From: Candidatus Latescibacterota bacterium
Lineage (GTDB): Bacteria > Latescibacterota > UBA2968 > UBA8231
Direction of reading: 5' to 3'
NCBI GenBank assembly: GCA_022819745.1
Contig: JAJEGS010000001.1
Coordinates: 62,001 to 126,000, forward strand
DNA: 64,000 nucleotides
This document shows, piece by piece, positions 46,493-56,000 of the stretch. The notes beneath the pieces were generated by a model, which saw only the letters and a program-made list of their open reading frames with translations, was not told the origin of the DNA and ran no database searches. How positions within the stretch are numbered: position 1 is the first letter of the stretch; each line of letters opens with the position of its first letter. A program made the position numbers and the translations under genes.

Positions 46493-47050
46493 TCACAGCT
46501 TCTTCACGACGTCTCCAACCCGTATCGCGCCCGGGCGAATGACCTTGGCGTTGACGCCGCGCAGTTGAAGCTGTTTGCCCTCTGGAGAACTGATGAATTT
46601 CAGGGCGTCCAAGCCAAAGCGCGCGGCATATTTTTTACAGCCAGTGTGGGGCGGCTCGGTGATTTGGATCACGGCCGCGCCGAGAGACAGGCGAGTCCCG
46701 GGCGGTATGTTATCCACGCTTAGGTCGAAGTCGATGTATAGCTGATCTCCGGCTAGGGGCCAATGCCGCTTGTCTTGAGCCACTAGAGCCATCAAGCGGG
46801 CATTGGTCAGCGTGAGCTGCATGTCTGGATGCGCTGATCCATCGGCGGTTTGCGAGCTGCCGCGCTGTTGCCAATTGTCGCCCACCAATCCTTCGGCTAG
46901 GTCGAGTTCCCCCACGTCTAAGACTTCCCGCGCCTCGGTCTGTGGCCGTCGCACGATGAGTTCCAGTACGCCCGTGGCTTTGGGCGACTGACGAACGTCG
47001 TCTAGCCCGGCGGTTAGCGTTTCTATGGGTAGGTGTTTCACTTCGGACAA
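46493..47050 (-). CDS. MOSC-domain protein (TTG start)
   Basis: MOSC domains bind a sulfur- or molybdenum-cofactor-related ligand through a conserved Cys. The segment PPHTGCKKYAARFG carries that Cys, followed by FISSPEGKQLQLRGVNAKVI and AIRVGDVV. The frame opens at TTG 47116, but the start is TTG 47050: AGGAGGT at 47056-47062 is five bases upstream and MSEVKHLPIETL then begins the fold. This gives 185 residues, normal for a stand-alone MOSC protein. It is convergent with the Spy-like gene, with stops one base apart. Confidence 0.8.
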   Translation of the reverse strand: MSEVKHLPIETLTAGLDDVRQSPKATGVLELIVRRPQTEAREVLDVGELDLAEGLVGDNWQQRGSSQTADGSAHPDMQLTLTNARLMALVAQDKRHWPLAGDQLYIDFDLSVDNIPPGTRLSLGAAVIQITEPPHTGCKKYAARFGLDALKFISSPEGKQLQLRGVNAKVIRPGAIRVGDVVKKL

Positions 47051-47331
47051 GATTGACCTCCTGAATGTGTTGTCTCTGTCGGCATTTTTACCTCGGCACT
47101 TCGTAGGACCCTTCAATCCCGCTGGACGAGAAGAGCACTTCGCAATGCTGACCGAAGGCAGCGCATATTATGCGCAACGAGTAGGACGAAAACAACCCTG
47201 CGCCAGCGAGCCAGCGGTCGAGATGCAGATGAATCACGCGCTTGACAGGGCGTCGCGTCCCGCTGCAATTTTCGGCGCGGCGTAGGAAGTTAGAATCATC
47301 ACTTTGTTAGCAAAAATAAGGCAAGGAGTTT
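47051..47331. other. Divergent intergenic region, MOSC and sulfatase
   Basis: 281 bases. A possible promoter for the sulfatase is TTGACA (47242-47247), 16 bases, TGCAAT (47264-47269). Nothing else is recognised. Confidence 0.35.
47056..47062 (-). promoter_or_regulatory. Ribosome binding site deciding the MOSC TTG start
   Basis: AGGAGGT read on the minus strand, five bases before the TTG at 47050. It excludes the longer frame from 47116. Confidence 0.7.
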
Positions 47332-48930
47332 ATGGCTAAGGATCGCAAACCCAATTTCCTGTGGATTTCATTTGAGGATACCAATCCTCGGTACGGGTGC
47401 TACGGCGACCCGGTGGTGCGCACGCCCACGTTGGACTGGCTCGCCGCCGACGGATGCCGCTGGACGCGCTGCTTCTCCACGGCCGGCGTCTGCGCTCCGG
47501 CCCGGTCGGCCATTATCACCGGCATGTACGCGACCTCGATCGGCACTCACCACATGCGCACGACGCACGCCAATCGCGCTACGCCGGAGATGCCCACGCC
47601 GTATTCGGCCGTTGTGCCGCACTACGTAAAGTGCTTCACGGAATACCTGCGGGCGGCTGGGTATTATTGCTCCAACAACGCCAAGACCGACTACCAGTTT
47701 ACTCCCCCGCTGACCGCTTGGGACGCGCTCGGTCCGCACGCCCACTGGCGCAACCGTCCCGATCCAGCCCAGCCCTTTTTCGCGGTCTTCAACCCCACGC
47801 GCACCCACGAAAGCGGCATGTGGCCGGAGAAGTGCCCCGACCCGGAGTTCGATCCAGATGCCATCCCGCTGCCGCCCTATTTCCCCGACACTCCCGTAGT
47901 ACGCCAAGCCATGGCGCGGATGTACACGCATATTGCGCACAGCGACCAAGAGCTGGCCCAACTCCTGCAACAACTCGACGAAGACGGCTTGTCCGAGAAT
48001 ACGTACGTCTTTCACTGGAGCGACCACGGCCCGCTGCCGCGCGGCAAGCGCTGGCCGTACGACTCAGGCATTCACGTGCCCCTGATCGCCCGCGGCCCCG
48101 GCATGGAAGCGGGGCAGGTTTGCGAGGACTTGGTAAGCACCGTCGATCTAGGTCCTACGATGCTCTCGCTCGCGGGGATCGACGTGCCCGCCCACATGCA
48201 GGGCCGCGCGTTTTTGGGACCCCAAGCCCAACCGCCGCGAGAGTACATATACGCGAGCCGCGACCGGCACGACGAGGCGTACGACATGGTGCGAGCGGTA
48301 CGCGACCGCCGCTTTAAGTACATCCGCAACTGTCGGCCAGACCTCCCCTACTTGGCGTGGATCCCCTATCGCAATCGGCACCCCATTGTGCAGGAGATGT
48401 GGCGCTTGCACTTAGCCGACGAATTGGACGAGACACAATCGGCCATGTTTCGCTACCCGAGGCCGGTCGAAGAGCTGTACGACACCGAAGCCGATCCGCA
48501 CGAGATCGACAACTTGGCGGCCAATCCCCAGTACCAGCCGGAGCGGGATCGCCTGCGCGGAGCCTTGGACGAATGGCTGCGAGAAGTGGGCGACATGGGC
48601 CGTATGGCGGAAAGCGAAATGGTGCGGCAGTGGTATCCCGATGGCCAACAGCCGCAGACGGCCTCGCCGGTGTGCGTGCCCATCTGCGCCGACAGCCTTG
48701 GGACTGAGCCGGCGCTGGAAGGCGGTACATTCCGAGGGCCGCTGCTGGTGCAACTCCACTGCGCCACGCAGGGGGCTTCTATGGCGTACGCCGTGGACGA
48801 CGATCCGCACTGGCACCTCTACACCGAGCCGTTGCGCATGGAAGCAGGGACGACCACCTTGCGGGCCAAGGCGATCCGGATTGGGTACGAGGAGAGCCAA
48901 GAGATCCGGGCGACCTTTGTCGTGGAGTGA
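47332..48930 (+). CDS. Sulfatase with C-terminal chitobiase-like domain
   Basis: Heparan-N-sulfatase-like enzyme by its start (FLWISFEDTNPRYGCYGDP). The signature is C54-A-P56-A-R58 and the metal site includes FHWSDHGPLPRGKRW. The catalytic part ends near residue 440. A further 90 residues (LLVQLHCATQGASMAYAVDD and TTTLRAKAIRIGYEESQEIRATF) resemble the chitobiase/beta-hexosaminidase C-terminal beta-sandwich. The total is 532 residues with no signal peptide. The ATG is preceded by AAGGAG. It is a third, separate sulfatase type in the window; a sulfamidase or sulfated-glycan role is likely. Confidence 0.87.
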   Translation: MAKDRKPNFLWISFEDTNPRYGCYGDPVVRTPTLDWLAADGCRWTRCFSTAGVCAPARSAIITGMYATSIGTHHMRTTHANRATPEMPTPYSAVVPHYVKCFTEYLRAAGYYCSNNAKTDYQFTPPLTAWDALGPHAHWRNRPDPAQPFFAVFNPTRTHESGMWPEKCPDPEFDPDAIPLPPYFPDTPVVRQAMARMYTHIAHSDQELAQLLQQLDEDGLSENTYVFHWSDHGPLPRGKRWPYDSGIHVPLIARGPGMEAGQVCEDLVSTVDLGPTMLSLAGIDVPAHMQGRAFLGPQAQPPREYIYASRDRHDEAYDMVRAVRDRRFKYIRNCRPDLPYLAWIPYRNRHPIVQEMWRLHLADELDETQSAMFRYPRPVEELYDTEADPHEIDNLAANPQYQPERDRLRGALDEWLREVGDMGRMAESEMVRQWYPDGQQPQTASPVCVPICADSLGTEPALEGGTFRGPLLVQLHCATQGASMAYAVDDDPHWHLYTEPLRMEAGTTTLRAKAIRIGYEESQEIRATFVVE

Positions 48931-48938
48931 GTTCATAA

Positions 48939-49090
48939 CTGATGTTACGCACGAGTACGTTGATTCCGGGGGTGCGCTTCGACAAGCTCAGCGCCCGACT
49001 TTCATCGGCGCAATGCGGGCTGAGCTTGTCGAAGCCCATCGGTAGTAAGGGCCGTTCGCGAACCACCCTACGCACGAGACGCGTAACGTC
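48939..49090. mobile_element. MITE-like element, 152 bp, with 9-bp direct repeats
   Basis: Terminal inverted repeats GATGTTACGC (48941-48950) and GCGTAACGTC (49081-49090) match at nine of ten bases. The flanks are a perfect direct repeat, AGTTCATAA, at 48930-48938 and 49091-49099, as expected for a target-site duplication. Inside are 17-base inverted repeats, GCTTCGACAAGCTCAGC (48976-48992) and its complement (49019-49035). No transposase is encoded. The left duplication starts inside the sulfatase stop codon. Confidence 0.6.
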
Positions 49091-49101
49091 AGTTCATAAG
49101 A

Positions 49102-49122
49102 TAATCCGCAGATGGACGCAGA
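49102..49122. repeat. Dispersed intergenic repeat, copy 4
   Basis: ATCCGCAGATGGACGCAGAA, directly after the MITE-like element. The following 60 bases (TTCAACTCATTCAGGGTTGC) resemble the tail after copy 3. Confidence 0.6.
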
Positions 49123-49213
49123 ATAAGAAACGAGAGGAGTCGCGTCTCAAAGTTCAACTCATTCAGGGTTGCTATATGACGAGACGATTCCAAGCCGACG
49201 TAGAGATAGAGAC

Positions 49214-49969
49214 GTGAACGAAGAATTGCAGGCCGCGGCCGAGCACTTAGACGCGTATGGGTACTGCTTGCTCGAAGACCGCATACCCCGCGAGGCTGCC
49301 TTGGCGTTGGGCCGCCGCTGTCTGGCGCTACACAGTGAGCCGCGCTGTCAGGAGTATGTCGTGGGAGACGAGTACTATCAGACTTTGTTCGGCATGCTCA
49401 ACCAAGACGACGAGGTTTGGACCTGCGCCTTCCACCCGGATACTGTGGCCCTTGCGCGGCACTTTTTGGGACCGCGCTGCCGCGTCGTCGAAGCGTGCTC
49501 CAAGCCGACTTGGCCCGGGGCTCCTGCTCAGCATTTACACGCAGATTCTGCGGGCTCGTTTGCCCAAGTGCCCGATGTGCCGTGGATGATCAATACCATC
49601 TGGATGCTGACGGATTTTACCGACGCCAATGGGGCCACTGGCGTCGTGCCCATGAGCCACCGGTCACGGCGGCCCAGCCCACCGCCCGAGATGGGGGCTG
49701 GTAGCCCGTTGATCAAGCCCGTGGAAGGCCGCGCTGGTTCCGTGATGCTGTGGCACGGGGGGGTTTTTCACCAAGCCCGGGCCAATCGGAGCGAGGACGT
49801 GCGGATAGGGCTGAATATCGCGTATTATCCACCTTGGTTTAACAATTGGATTGAAGGCGGCCACCAACCGCTGTGGCCGGAGACGTACGAGCGCATGCCC
49901 GAGGATTTCCGCAGCCTGTGCCCAAAGCTATTGGGTCGCCGCCGCGCCGACCGCTATGAGCAGCGGTGA
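49214..49969 (+). CDS. Phytanoyl-CoA dioxygenase (PhyH) family protein
   Basis: Iron- and 2-oxoglutarate-dependent oxygenase. Iron ligands are H109-A-D111 (QHLHADSAG) and distal H186 (GGVFHQARAN), with R197 for 2-oxoglutarate. The start is taken as GTG 49214, because the longer frame from 49169 runs through repeat copy 4; no good ribosome site decides this. The protein has 251 residues. PhyH proteins are expanded in sponge-associated and deep-sea lineages. It lies between a sulfatase and an NAD-dependent epimerase; the substrate is unknown. Confidence 0.82.
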   Translation: MNEELQAAAEHLDAYGYCLLEDRIPREAALALGRRCLALHSEPRCQEYVVGDEYYQTLFGMLNQDDEVWTCAFHPDTVALARHFLGPRCRVVEACSKPTWPGAPAQHLHADSAGSFAQVPDVPWMINTIWMLTDFTDANGATGVVPMSHRSRRPSPPPEMGAGSPLIKPVEGRAGSVMLWHGGVFHQARANRSEDVRIGLNIAYYPPWFNNWIEGGHQPLWPETYERMPEDFRSLCPKLLGRRRADRYEQR

Positions 49970-49990
49970 TTCACCTCGTTTTACAAGATG

Positions 49991-50010
49991 ATCCGCAGAT
50001 GGACGCAGGA
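49991..50010. repeat. Dispersed intergenic repeat, copy 5
   Basis: ATCCGCAGATGGACGCAGGA, in the 117-base gap between the PhyH and epimerase genes. Confidence 0.6.
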
Positions 50011-50086
50011 GTATCGGCAATTTCGAGTTTCACTGGCCCCACCCCTTGGATTTCCGCTTTTGCGGGAATGATGGAAGGAATTTCCC

Positions 50087-50827
50087 ATGAAAACCGTAGT
50101 CTTCGGTGCCGCCGGTTGGCTCGGCCGCGCCGTCTTGCAAAACCTAGCAGGCAAACACGATATCCGCGCCTTTGACTACGGGCCTCAAGCGTGGGAGGCG
50201 TATCGCGATATAGACGGCGATTGGAACAGCGGCGAAGTGGTCCACGGCGATATAGCCGATTCCCTCGCGGTGGAGCAAGCCATCAGCGGCGTGGATTGCG
50301 TCATTCACACCGCGGTTTACTTCGTCGGCGACCCCAACGACGACAAGCCCTTCCTCATCAACCTCAAGGGTCTGTGGAACGTCCTGCAAGCGTCCCAAGA
50401 GCAGGGCGTCCGCAAAGTAGTACACATCGGCTCGTGTCAGACTGTGCATCCCGAGGGAATTTTCTTTTCCTCAGAGGTGCGGCGGCCCGACGGCAGCTTG
50501 TACGCGGTGTGCAAGCGACTGCAGGAGGAAATGTGCCGCCAGATCCACGAAGCTTTTGGGCTGCCCATCATAGTCTTGCGGCCCGACTACATCGTGGATT
50601 CGCGCTTGGGGATCGGCAAGTATCGGGAACCATTGAACGTCCGCAACGGCTTGGTCTGCCGCCACGATTTGGCCGAAGCCTGCCGACTGGCCTTAGAAAG
50701 GGACGAAGTGAAATTTGACGTATTGCACGTGGTCGGCACGCCCGAAGCCGACGCTACCTGCAATACGGCGCGGGGCCGGGAAGTGCTGGGCTTGGAGTAC
50801 AAGGGGGATTTGGATCAGTACCGCTGA
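50087..50827 (+). CDS. NAD-dependent epimerase/dehydratase family protein
   Basis: Short extended-type SDR acting on a nucleotide sugar or similar in the cytoplasm. The dinucleotide motif is G7-AAG-WL-G13; S116 with Y139-x3-K143 (LYAVCK) forms the catalytic set. At 246 residues it is shorter than UDP-glucose 4-epimerases (about 330), so the substrate domain is reduced. The ATG is preceded by AAGGAA. It follows PhyH and is convergent with the AAA/nuclease gene. Confidence 0.82.
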   Translation: MKTVVFGAAGWLGRAVLQNLAGKHDIRAFDYGPQAWEAYRDIDGDWNSGEVVHGDIADSLAVEQAISGVDCVIHTAVYFVGDPNDDKPFLINLKGLWNVLQASQEQGVRKVVHIGSCQTVHPEGIFFSSEVRRPDGSLYAVCKRLQEEMCRQIHEAFGLPIIVLRPDYIVDSRLGIGKYREPLNVRNGLVCRHDLAEACRLALERDEVKFDVLHVVGTPEADATCNTARGREVLGLEYKGDLDQYR

Positions 50828-50974
50828 GGCTGCAGAGGCGTTATAACCAGTCACAAGTCTTGGTTGATCTGCTCCCACCGATTCGAGGGCCGTCACCCCA
50901 GCAGCGGCGCGGAGGACGCCGCGCCGAAGATAATGGTGCCGCTGACTCCAAGACGCTGCCGATGTACTTGGAGT
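50828..50974. other. Convergent intergenic region
   Basis: 147 bases between two converging genes. A GC-rich stretch around 50900-50930 (GGCGCGGAGGACGCCGCGCC) can fold, but no clear terminator or gene is seen. Confidence 0.4.
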
Positions 50975-52741
50975 TTAGGCTTCCGCCGCGTCGTCTATGG
51001 CTTGGTAGGCGACCAGCTCCCAGCCGTGAAACACCATTGCCAAGCCGATATGTCGCACCGACGGGTAACGGCGGCGCAAGAATGGGTCGGCCAGATAGCC
51101 GCGCAACTGCCCTACGGCCTCCTCCACCTTGTCCGCGACGACGGATTCGTCGAGCGACACACGCCGCTGCAGATACTTGAGTTCGAGCACGTAGCCGAAC
51201 TGCATGTCGGAATACTGCGCCACAAACGGTTCCAGGTACAAATCCGCATACCCTTTGTTCAGTTCATACTCCGAGTGCAGCAGAAAATACTGGGATAGGC
51301 TCAAGTGGGCGGCGACAAAGCCGTGGACGACCTTCTCGCCGTCCATGTAGTCGCGGATGCCAGTTTGTTCGGCCAAGGCGTCGCGCAAAAAGTCCAAGAC
51401 TGGCTGCCAAGCGCCGTCGTAGGCCATTTCTTGAGCCAAGCGGAAAAAAGTGTACACATCGACCGAGAACACCCCCACATCATCGTAGGCATCGCGCAGG
51501 TAGCCGTACATCAGCCGCTTGACCGTTTGATTGGGAATACCCAGCCGGGGCATACCGCGCTCCACGGCGCGAATGCTGAGCAGGCCGAAGTAATGCAGCA
51601 GCGACAGGAAGTTTTCGCGCTGGTCTAACTGTTCTAGGGGAAAACTGAGTTGGAGATTGCTGTCGGCGGTCTGCTCGCCGATGATGTGGCGCAGCAGGTC
51701 GAAGTTGCCATTGAGTTGGCGGTTGACCGTCAGCAGGTGGCGCAGCTTGCCGTAGTCAATCCGCACATTGGTGTCGATCAGTTCTCGGGGTGCTTTTTTG
51801 TTCGGCATGGACTCATCAAGAAAATAGAGCACCATGTCGGTGTTATAGAGATCGCCCTCGGCCTCCTCGGAGAACCGATAGCCATTATACCACTCCCGCA
51901 TCACTGCCAGCGCGGCTTCGACATCCTGATTGAACACGCCGTGGTCGCGGTACATCTCCAGCAGATTGCGCACCTCCTCCTCGGTGAAGCCGAGCATGTC
52001 GTTGAACTCCGAGTGCAAGCTGATGTTCTTGCCGATGTTGAAGCCGCTGGTGACGTCGTCCATGGTGATCGGGGAGACGCCGGTAATGAACATGCGCTCC
52101 AAGCCGCCGCGGTTTTGTTCAGCCCCGACCTTGAGCGTGGCGAAGAAATTGCGATAAAAGCCGCCGCCGTGGGTGAAAGACTGGTACGCCTCTTCGCCGT
52201 GATAGGCCAGTATCGTGTTGGCAAAGTTGTCGTACTCGTCGATGAGCACATACAGCGGGATACGGTGGTCGTTGGCGTACAGGAATAGCTCGTTGAGCTG
52301 GCCGTTGACCGAGTCAGACGAGCAGATGTGCTGCCGCGCCGCCTCGGGAAACAAATCCGCGTTCCGCTCCAGCGCGTTCCGGACTATTAGTTGACAATAC
52401 TCTTCAAAGTAATGTTCAAGGGTTTCCAGTGCGTTTTTGAACGCCGAAAAGTTGAAGCGCAGGATGACGTAACGATGGCGGTTTTCCGTCGGCTGCCGCC
52501 CCAAGTCCGTGCCACCGAAGACGTCCTCGAATTCATCGGCTCCCCGGCGGTCGTAGTAATTCTCCAGCAAGGACACCCAGCAGGTCTTGCCAAAGCGACG
52601 AGGGCGAATCAGAAAGACGTAGCGTTCCTCTTCCAGCGCGTGGACAAAGCGCGTCTTATCGACATACAGGCGCTTTTCCAAGCGAATGGCGCGGAAATTT
52701 GCCCAGCCATAGGGAATGCGCGGGTAGGAGGAATTAGGCAT
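50975..52741 (-). CDS. AAA-ATPase-like protein with PD-(D/E)XK nuclease domain
   Basis: This family pairs an N-terminal AAA_9-like ATPase with a C-terminal PDDEXK_9 nuclease domain. Walker A is RPRRFGKT (48-55); an Asp-rich segment YVLIDEYDNFAN and MFITGVSPITMDDVTSGFNIG follow. The nuclease part has ELNKGYADLYLEPFV with the catalytic Asp and YVLELKYL with E-x-K. The frame opens at TTG 52747, and ATG 52741 is two codons later and is preferred (588 residues). Such genes are mobile or clonally expanded in many bacteria. Its neighbours suggest no partner. Confidence 0.85.
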   Translation of the reverse strand: MPNSSYPRIPYGWANFRAIRLEKRLYVDKTRFVHALEEERYVFLIRPRRFGKTCWVSLLENYYDRRGADEFEDVFGGTDLGRQPTENRHRYVILRFNFSAFKNALETLEHYFEEYCQLIVRNALERNADLFPEAARQHICSSDSVNGQLNELFLYANDHRIPLYVLIDEYDNFANTILAYHGEEAYQSFTHGGGFYRNFFATLKVGAEQNRGGLERMFITGVSPITMDDVTSGFNIGKNISLHSEFNDMLGFTEEEVRNLLEMYRDHGVFNQDVEAALAVMREWYNGYRFSEEAEGDLYNTDMVLYFLDESMPNKKAPRELIDTNVRIDYGKLRHLLTVNRQLNGNFDLLRHIIGEQTADSNLQLSFPLEQLDQRENFLSLLHYFGLLSIRAVERGMPRLGIPNQTVKRLMYGYLRDAYDDVGVFSVDVYTFFRLAQEMAYDGAWQPVLDFLRDALAEQTGIRDYMDGEKVVHGFVAAHLSLSQYFLLHSEYELNKGYADLYLEPFVAQYSDMQFGYVLELKYLQRRVSLDESVVADKVEEAVGQLRGYLADPFLRRRYPSVRHIGLAMVFHGWELVAYQAIDDAAEA

Positions 52742-52747
52742 TGGCAA

Positions 52748-53036
52748 TAATCTTAGATGAATGCGCGGATAGGCGATCTATACTGACATAAAGTATAGGG
52801 GAATTTCTCGGTTCGGAAAATTTTGGGTAGTGGTTGCGTCTGAAATTTAGGGTATGTAAAAGCGCTCCAATTTTCAAGATGAGTTGGGGCGCTTTTCGTT
52901 TTTCTCTTTGTTTTAAAAAAATCATAGAAAAATCACAGAAATAGCCTCTATAATCACATAAAAATTACGTTAAATCCTTATCTTTAAGTCTGTTATTCTG
53001 CTCGCATCCCCAATAGGGAAAGGGTTACAATGATTT
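52748..53036. other. AT-rich divergent intergenic region
   Basis: 289 bases between the AAA/nuclease gene and protease B. It holds a hairpin with a T-rich tail (52858-52914) and an AT-rich promoter-like stretch. The string TGTTATTCT, an extended -10-like sequence, lies near 52991 and also upstream of the protease A ATG. No gene was identified. Confidence 0.5.
52858..52914 (+). terminator. Hairpin with T-rich tail in a divergent gap
   Basis: AAAAGCGCTCCAA (52858-52870) pairs with TTGGGGCGCTTTT (52884-52896) with one mismatch, around a 13-base loop. CGTTTTTCTCTTTGTTTT follows. It is a plausible plus-strand terminator, although no plus-strand gene lies just upstream. Confidence 0.55.
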
Positions 53037-56000
53037 ATGAAGTCTCTAGTGGTCTGCCTCGTCGGTCTGTTGGTTTCCGTTCACGCCAGCCCGGTCTCGC
53101 CGCCGGTGGTTTCGGGGCAGGTGCGGCTGGCGGATGGGTCGCCGGTGGCTGGGGCGCAGGTGGTGCTGTTTGACGTAGCCGATCTGGGTCGAGGGCCGGT
53201 GGGGCAAGCGACCACGGACGAGGCCGGGCAGTTTGTACTGCCACTGGCCGCCAGTGCGGCGTTGGTGCTGCCGCAGGGTTTTGCGCTGGGGCAAAACTAT
53301 CCCAATCCGTTCAATCCTTCGACGATTATTCCCTATCAACTGGCAGCGACTTCGGCGGTGCGGTTGGAGGTGTTCAATGTGCTGGGGCAGCGGGTGGCGA
53401 CGCTGGTGGATGGGGAGCAAGCGGCCGGGTCGTATCGAGCGCGGTGGGGTGGTACGGATGCGGCGGGTCGTGCGGCGGCTTCGGGGGTGTATTTCTATCG
53501 CTTGATGGTGGATGGAGCGCAGCAGACGGGGAAGATGGTGCTGGTGGATGGGCAGGTGGGGGTGCCGCTGGGCGGACCGAGCGTTGAGGCGGTGCCGCTG
53601 GCGTCGGGCTCGACGGGATCGTATGGGTTGGTGGTTTCAGGGGAAGGGCTGGTTGCGTATGTGGACTCGGACTTTGGCCTCGCGGTGAGGCAAGGGCCGG
53701 TGGTCGTTGAGGTGGCGACGCAGCCGCAGGCGCGGGGGAAGGTGGTGGTGCCGACGCTGGAGGGGATGCTCGGCGATGTGGACAACAGCGGCCACGTTGA
53801 TCTAGCCGACGGCCTGCTGGTGGCCATGTACCGGATTGATCCCACCCTGTCGCTTCCCAACCACGGCTTTATTGGGCTGGGCGATGTCGATTGCAACGGT
53901 CGCGTCGAGCGGGCGGACGTGGAACTGCTTGCTACGTATGTGGTCCATCCGTCTGCTGCGGCGGTCTCGTCGTTGCGGATTGGCCAACGGGGTGGGTACT
54001 CGCTCGACCCGGTTACTGAGATGGTGTGGGGGTCGATTCTCGGCTCGAAGAAAAAAGACGTCACGGTGGCGCGGATTCTCCGCGAGGTGCCGGTGCGCCT
54101 GTCCGGCGTCATGCCTTTCGACAGCGCGGGTCAGGTCGCTATCGATGGCGAAGATCGCCTCTACCTTGGCATTGACCCCGACTACTGGAGCGAACACGGC
54201 GGCAAACATATCTACGAAGCCTTGAAGCAGCGCTTCCCGGTCACGCCGATTCACGTGGAGCCGAGCGTCGGTGTTGTTCCGCTATCGGGGCAGGCGACAA
54301 GGCCTCCGACCACGACCGCGATCAGGAACGTTGCGCCGGTGACGGGCTTTGGTCCGCCGATCTCCTTTTCCGAGTCGCCGCACGCCGCCCTCAAGGGGCC
54401 TGCTAAGAAGCAACAGGTGGTGGGCAGTATCACCGTGCCGGATGACGTGATGGTCGGCACGGTCGAGGTCGGGGTCGATATCACTCACTCGTTCCGCAGC
54501 GACCTGAAAATCGACCTCGTCGCGCCGAGTGGGGTCGTCACGACGCTGTACGACGGGGTGAGAGACGGGATTAATCCTGCGGCCAACATCGTCGAAGCGC
54601 TGCCCGTTACCACGGCCTTGCAGGGACAGTCTGCGCAGGGCACTTGGCTTCTCCGCGTCGGCGACTACGAACAGGAAGACACTGGAACGCTCAACGCTTG
54701 GGGACTGACCATCACCCCGGCCAGCAGCGCACGGGAAACACAGAATCCGCCCCACCTCTTCATGGAAACCTTCCAGGAAGGTCTTGATGCATGGAATACC
54801 ACAACATGGGAAGCCGGATCATTGGGACATGATGCCGAAGTTCCTGGCGAAGGCGAAGGGAACATCGTCGCCAAGGTCGCCAAATGTTCGATCTGCTTCA
54901 TGGTATTGCAAGAACCTCTTGACCTCTCTGCCCATGAGTCAGTTACCTTCTCCTTCTACCGATGGATGGATGAGGGAACGAGTGACAACGAGTTCTTGGT
55001 TGTTGATGTCGGTAACGGAGGACAGTATCAACGTTTGAAAACATGGAACAAGGACAATGCGGACAGCCGATGGCACCTCGAGACCTTTACCCTCACTAAA
55101 GACCAGATTGGTGACGCAACCTCAATACGATTCTTTGCAATCGCAAATAATGCCTTCACCACCTTTGCAATCGACAACGTCACCATCAGCGCGACTCCCG
55201 GATCTGTCGTTGTTGAACCCGTCGAACCTGAGGAGGAAGAGCCGGAAGAGGAAGAAACTGTCGATATCCCTGACCTCTCTATCCCAAACATGACAACTGC
55301 CAATACCTCGGTACAGCCGGGCGACCGTATCGCTATCCGAATCACCCTCAAAAACGAGCACGCGCCGACCGCGGCAAACCTTGTCCGCGTATACCGACAC
55401 ACCAGTGAAACGGAGAATCCGAGACAGGGCGGCACGCAGATCATCTCCGGACGTCCCCGACTCCAAGAAAACTCCTCAAGAACCGTAGTTGCACGAACCA
55501 CTGTTCCGACTACCCCTGCAACCTATTACTACTACGCCTGTATTGCCTCTGTGCAAGGAGAACAGGACACCATGAACAACTGCTCTCCGTCAGTAACGGT
55601 AACAGTGCAGCCGAAAACAGATACCCCACCGATTGAGACACCGGAGGAGGAGCCTGAAGAAGAACCGGAAGAGGAAGAGATAACGACACACCCTGATCTC
55701 TCTGTCACTGACACCGTCTCCCTGCCGCTTGCAACAGTGCAATCAGGTGACACTATTACCATACAGACAACCGTCACGAACACCGGTGACGCATCCGCAG
55801 CAGCACAGATCAGCGTCTACCGACACACGAGAAAAACCAACAATCCGCGGCAAGGAGGCAGGAGAGAAACAAACACCGCAACGACCGATACCCTTGCGCC
55901 GGGCGCAACTGTCTCTGTCACCAGCACCCACCGCGCGCCAACAGTCTCACGAACAACACACTACCACTACTACGTCTGTGTTGACACCGACTCTAACGAA

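Noticed and set aside
22570..50010. CRISPR array made of the ATCCGCAG repeats
   Set aside because: The five copies are kilobases apart, with no regular spacers and no cas genes.
51650..52288. 212-residue plus-strand frame
   Set aside because: It is antisense to the AAA/nuclease gene and has no homology or ribosome site.
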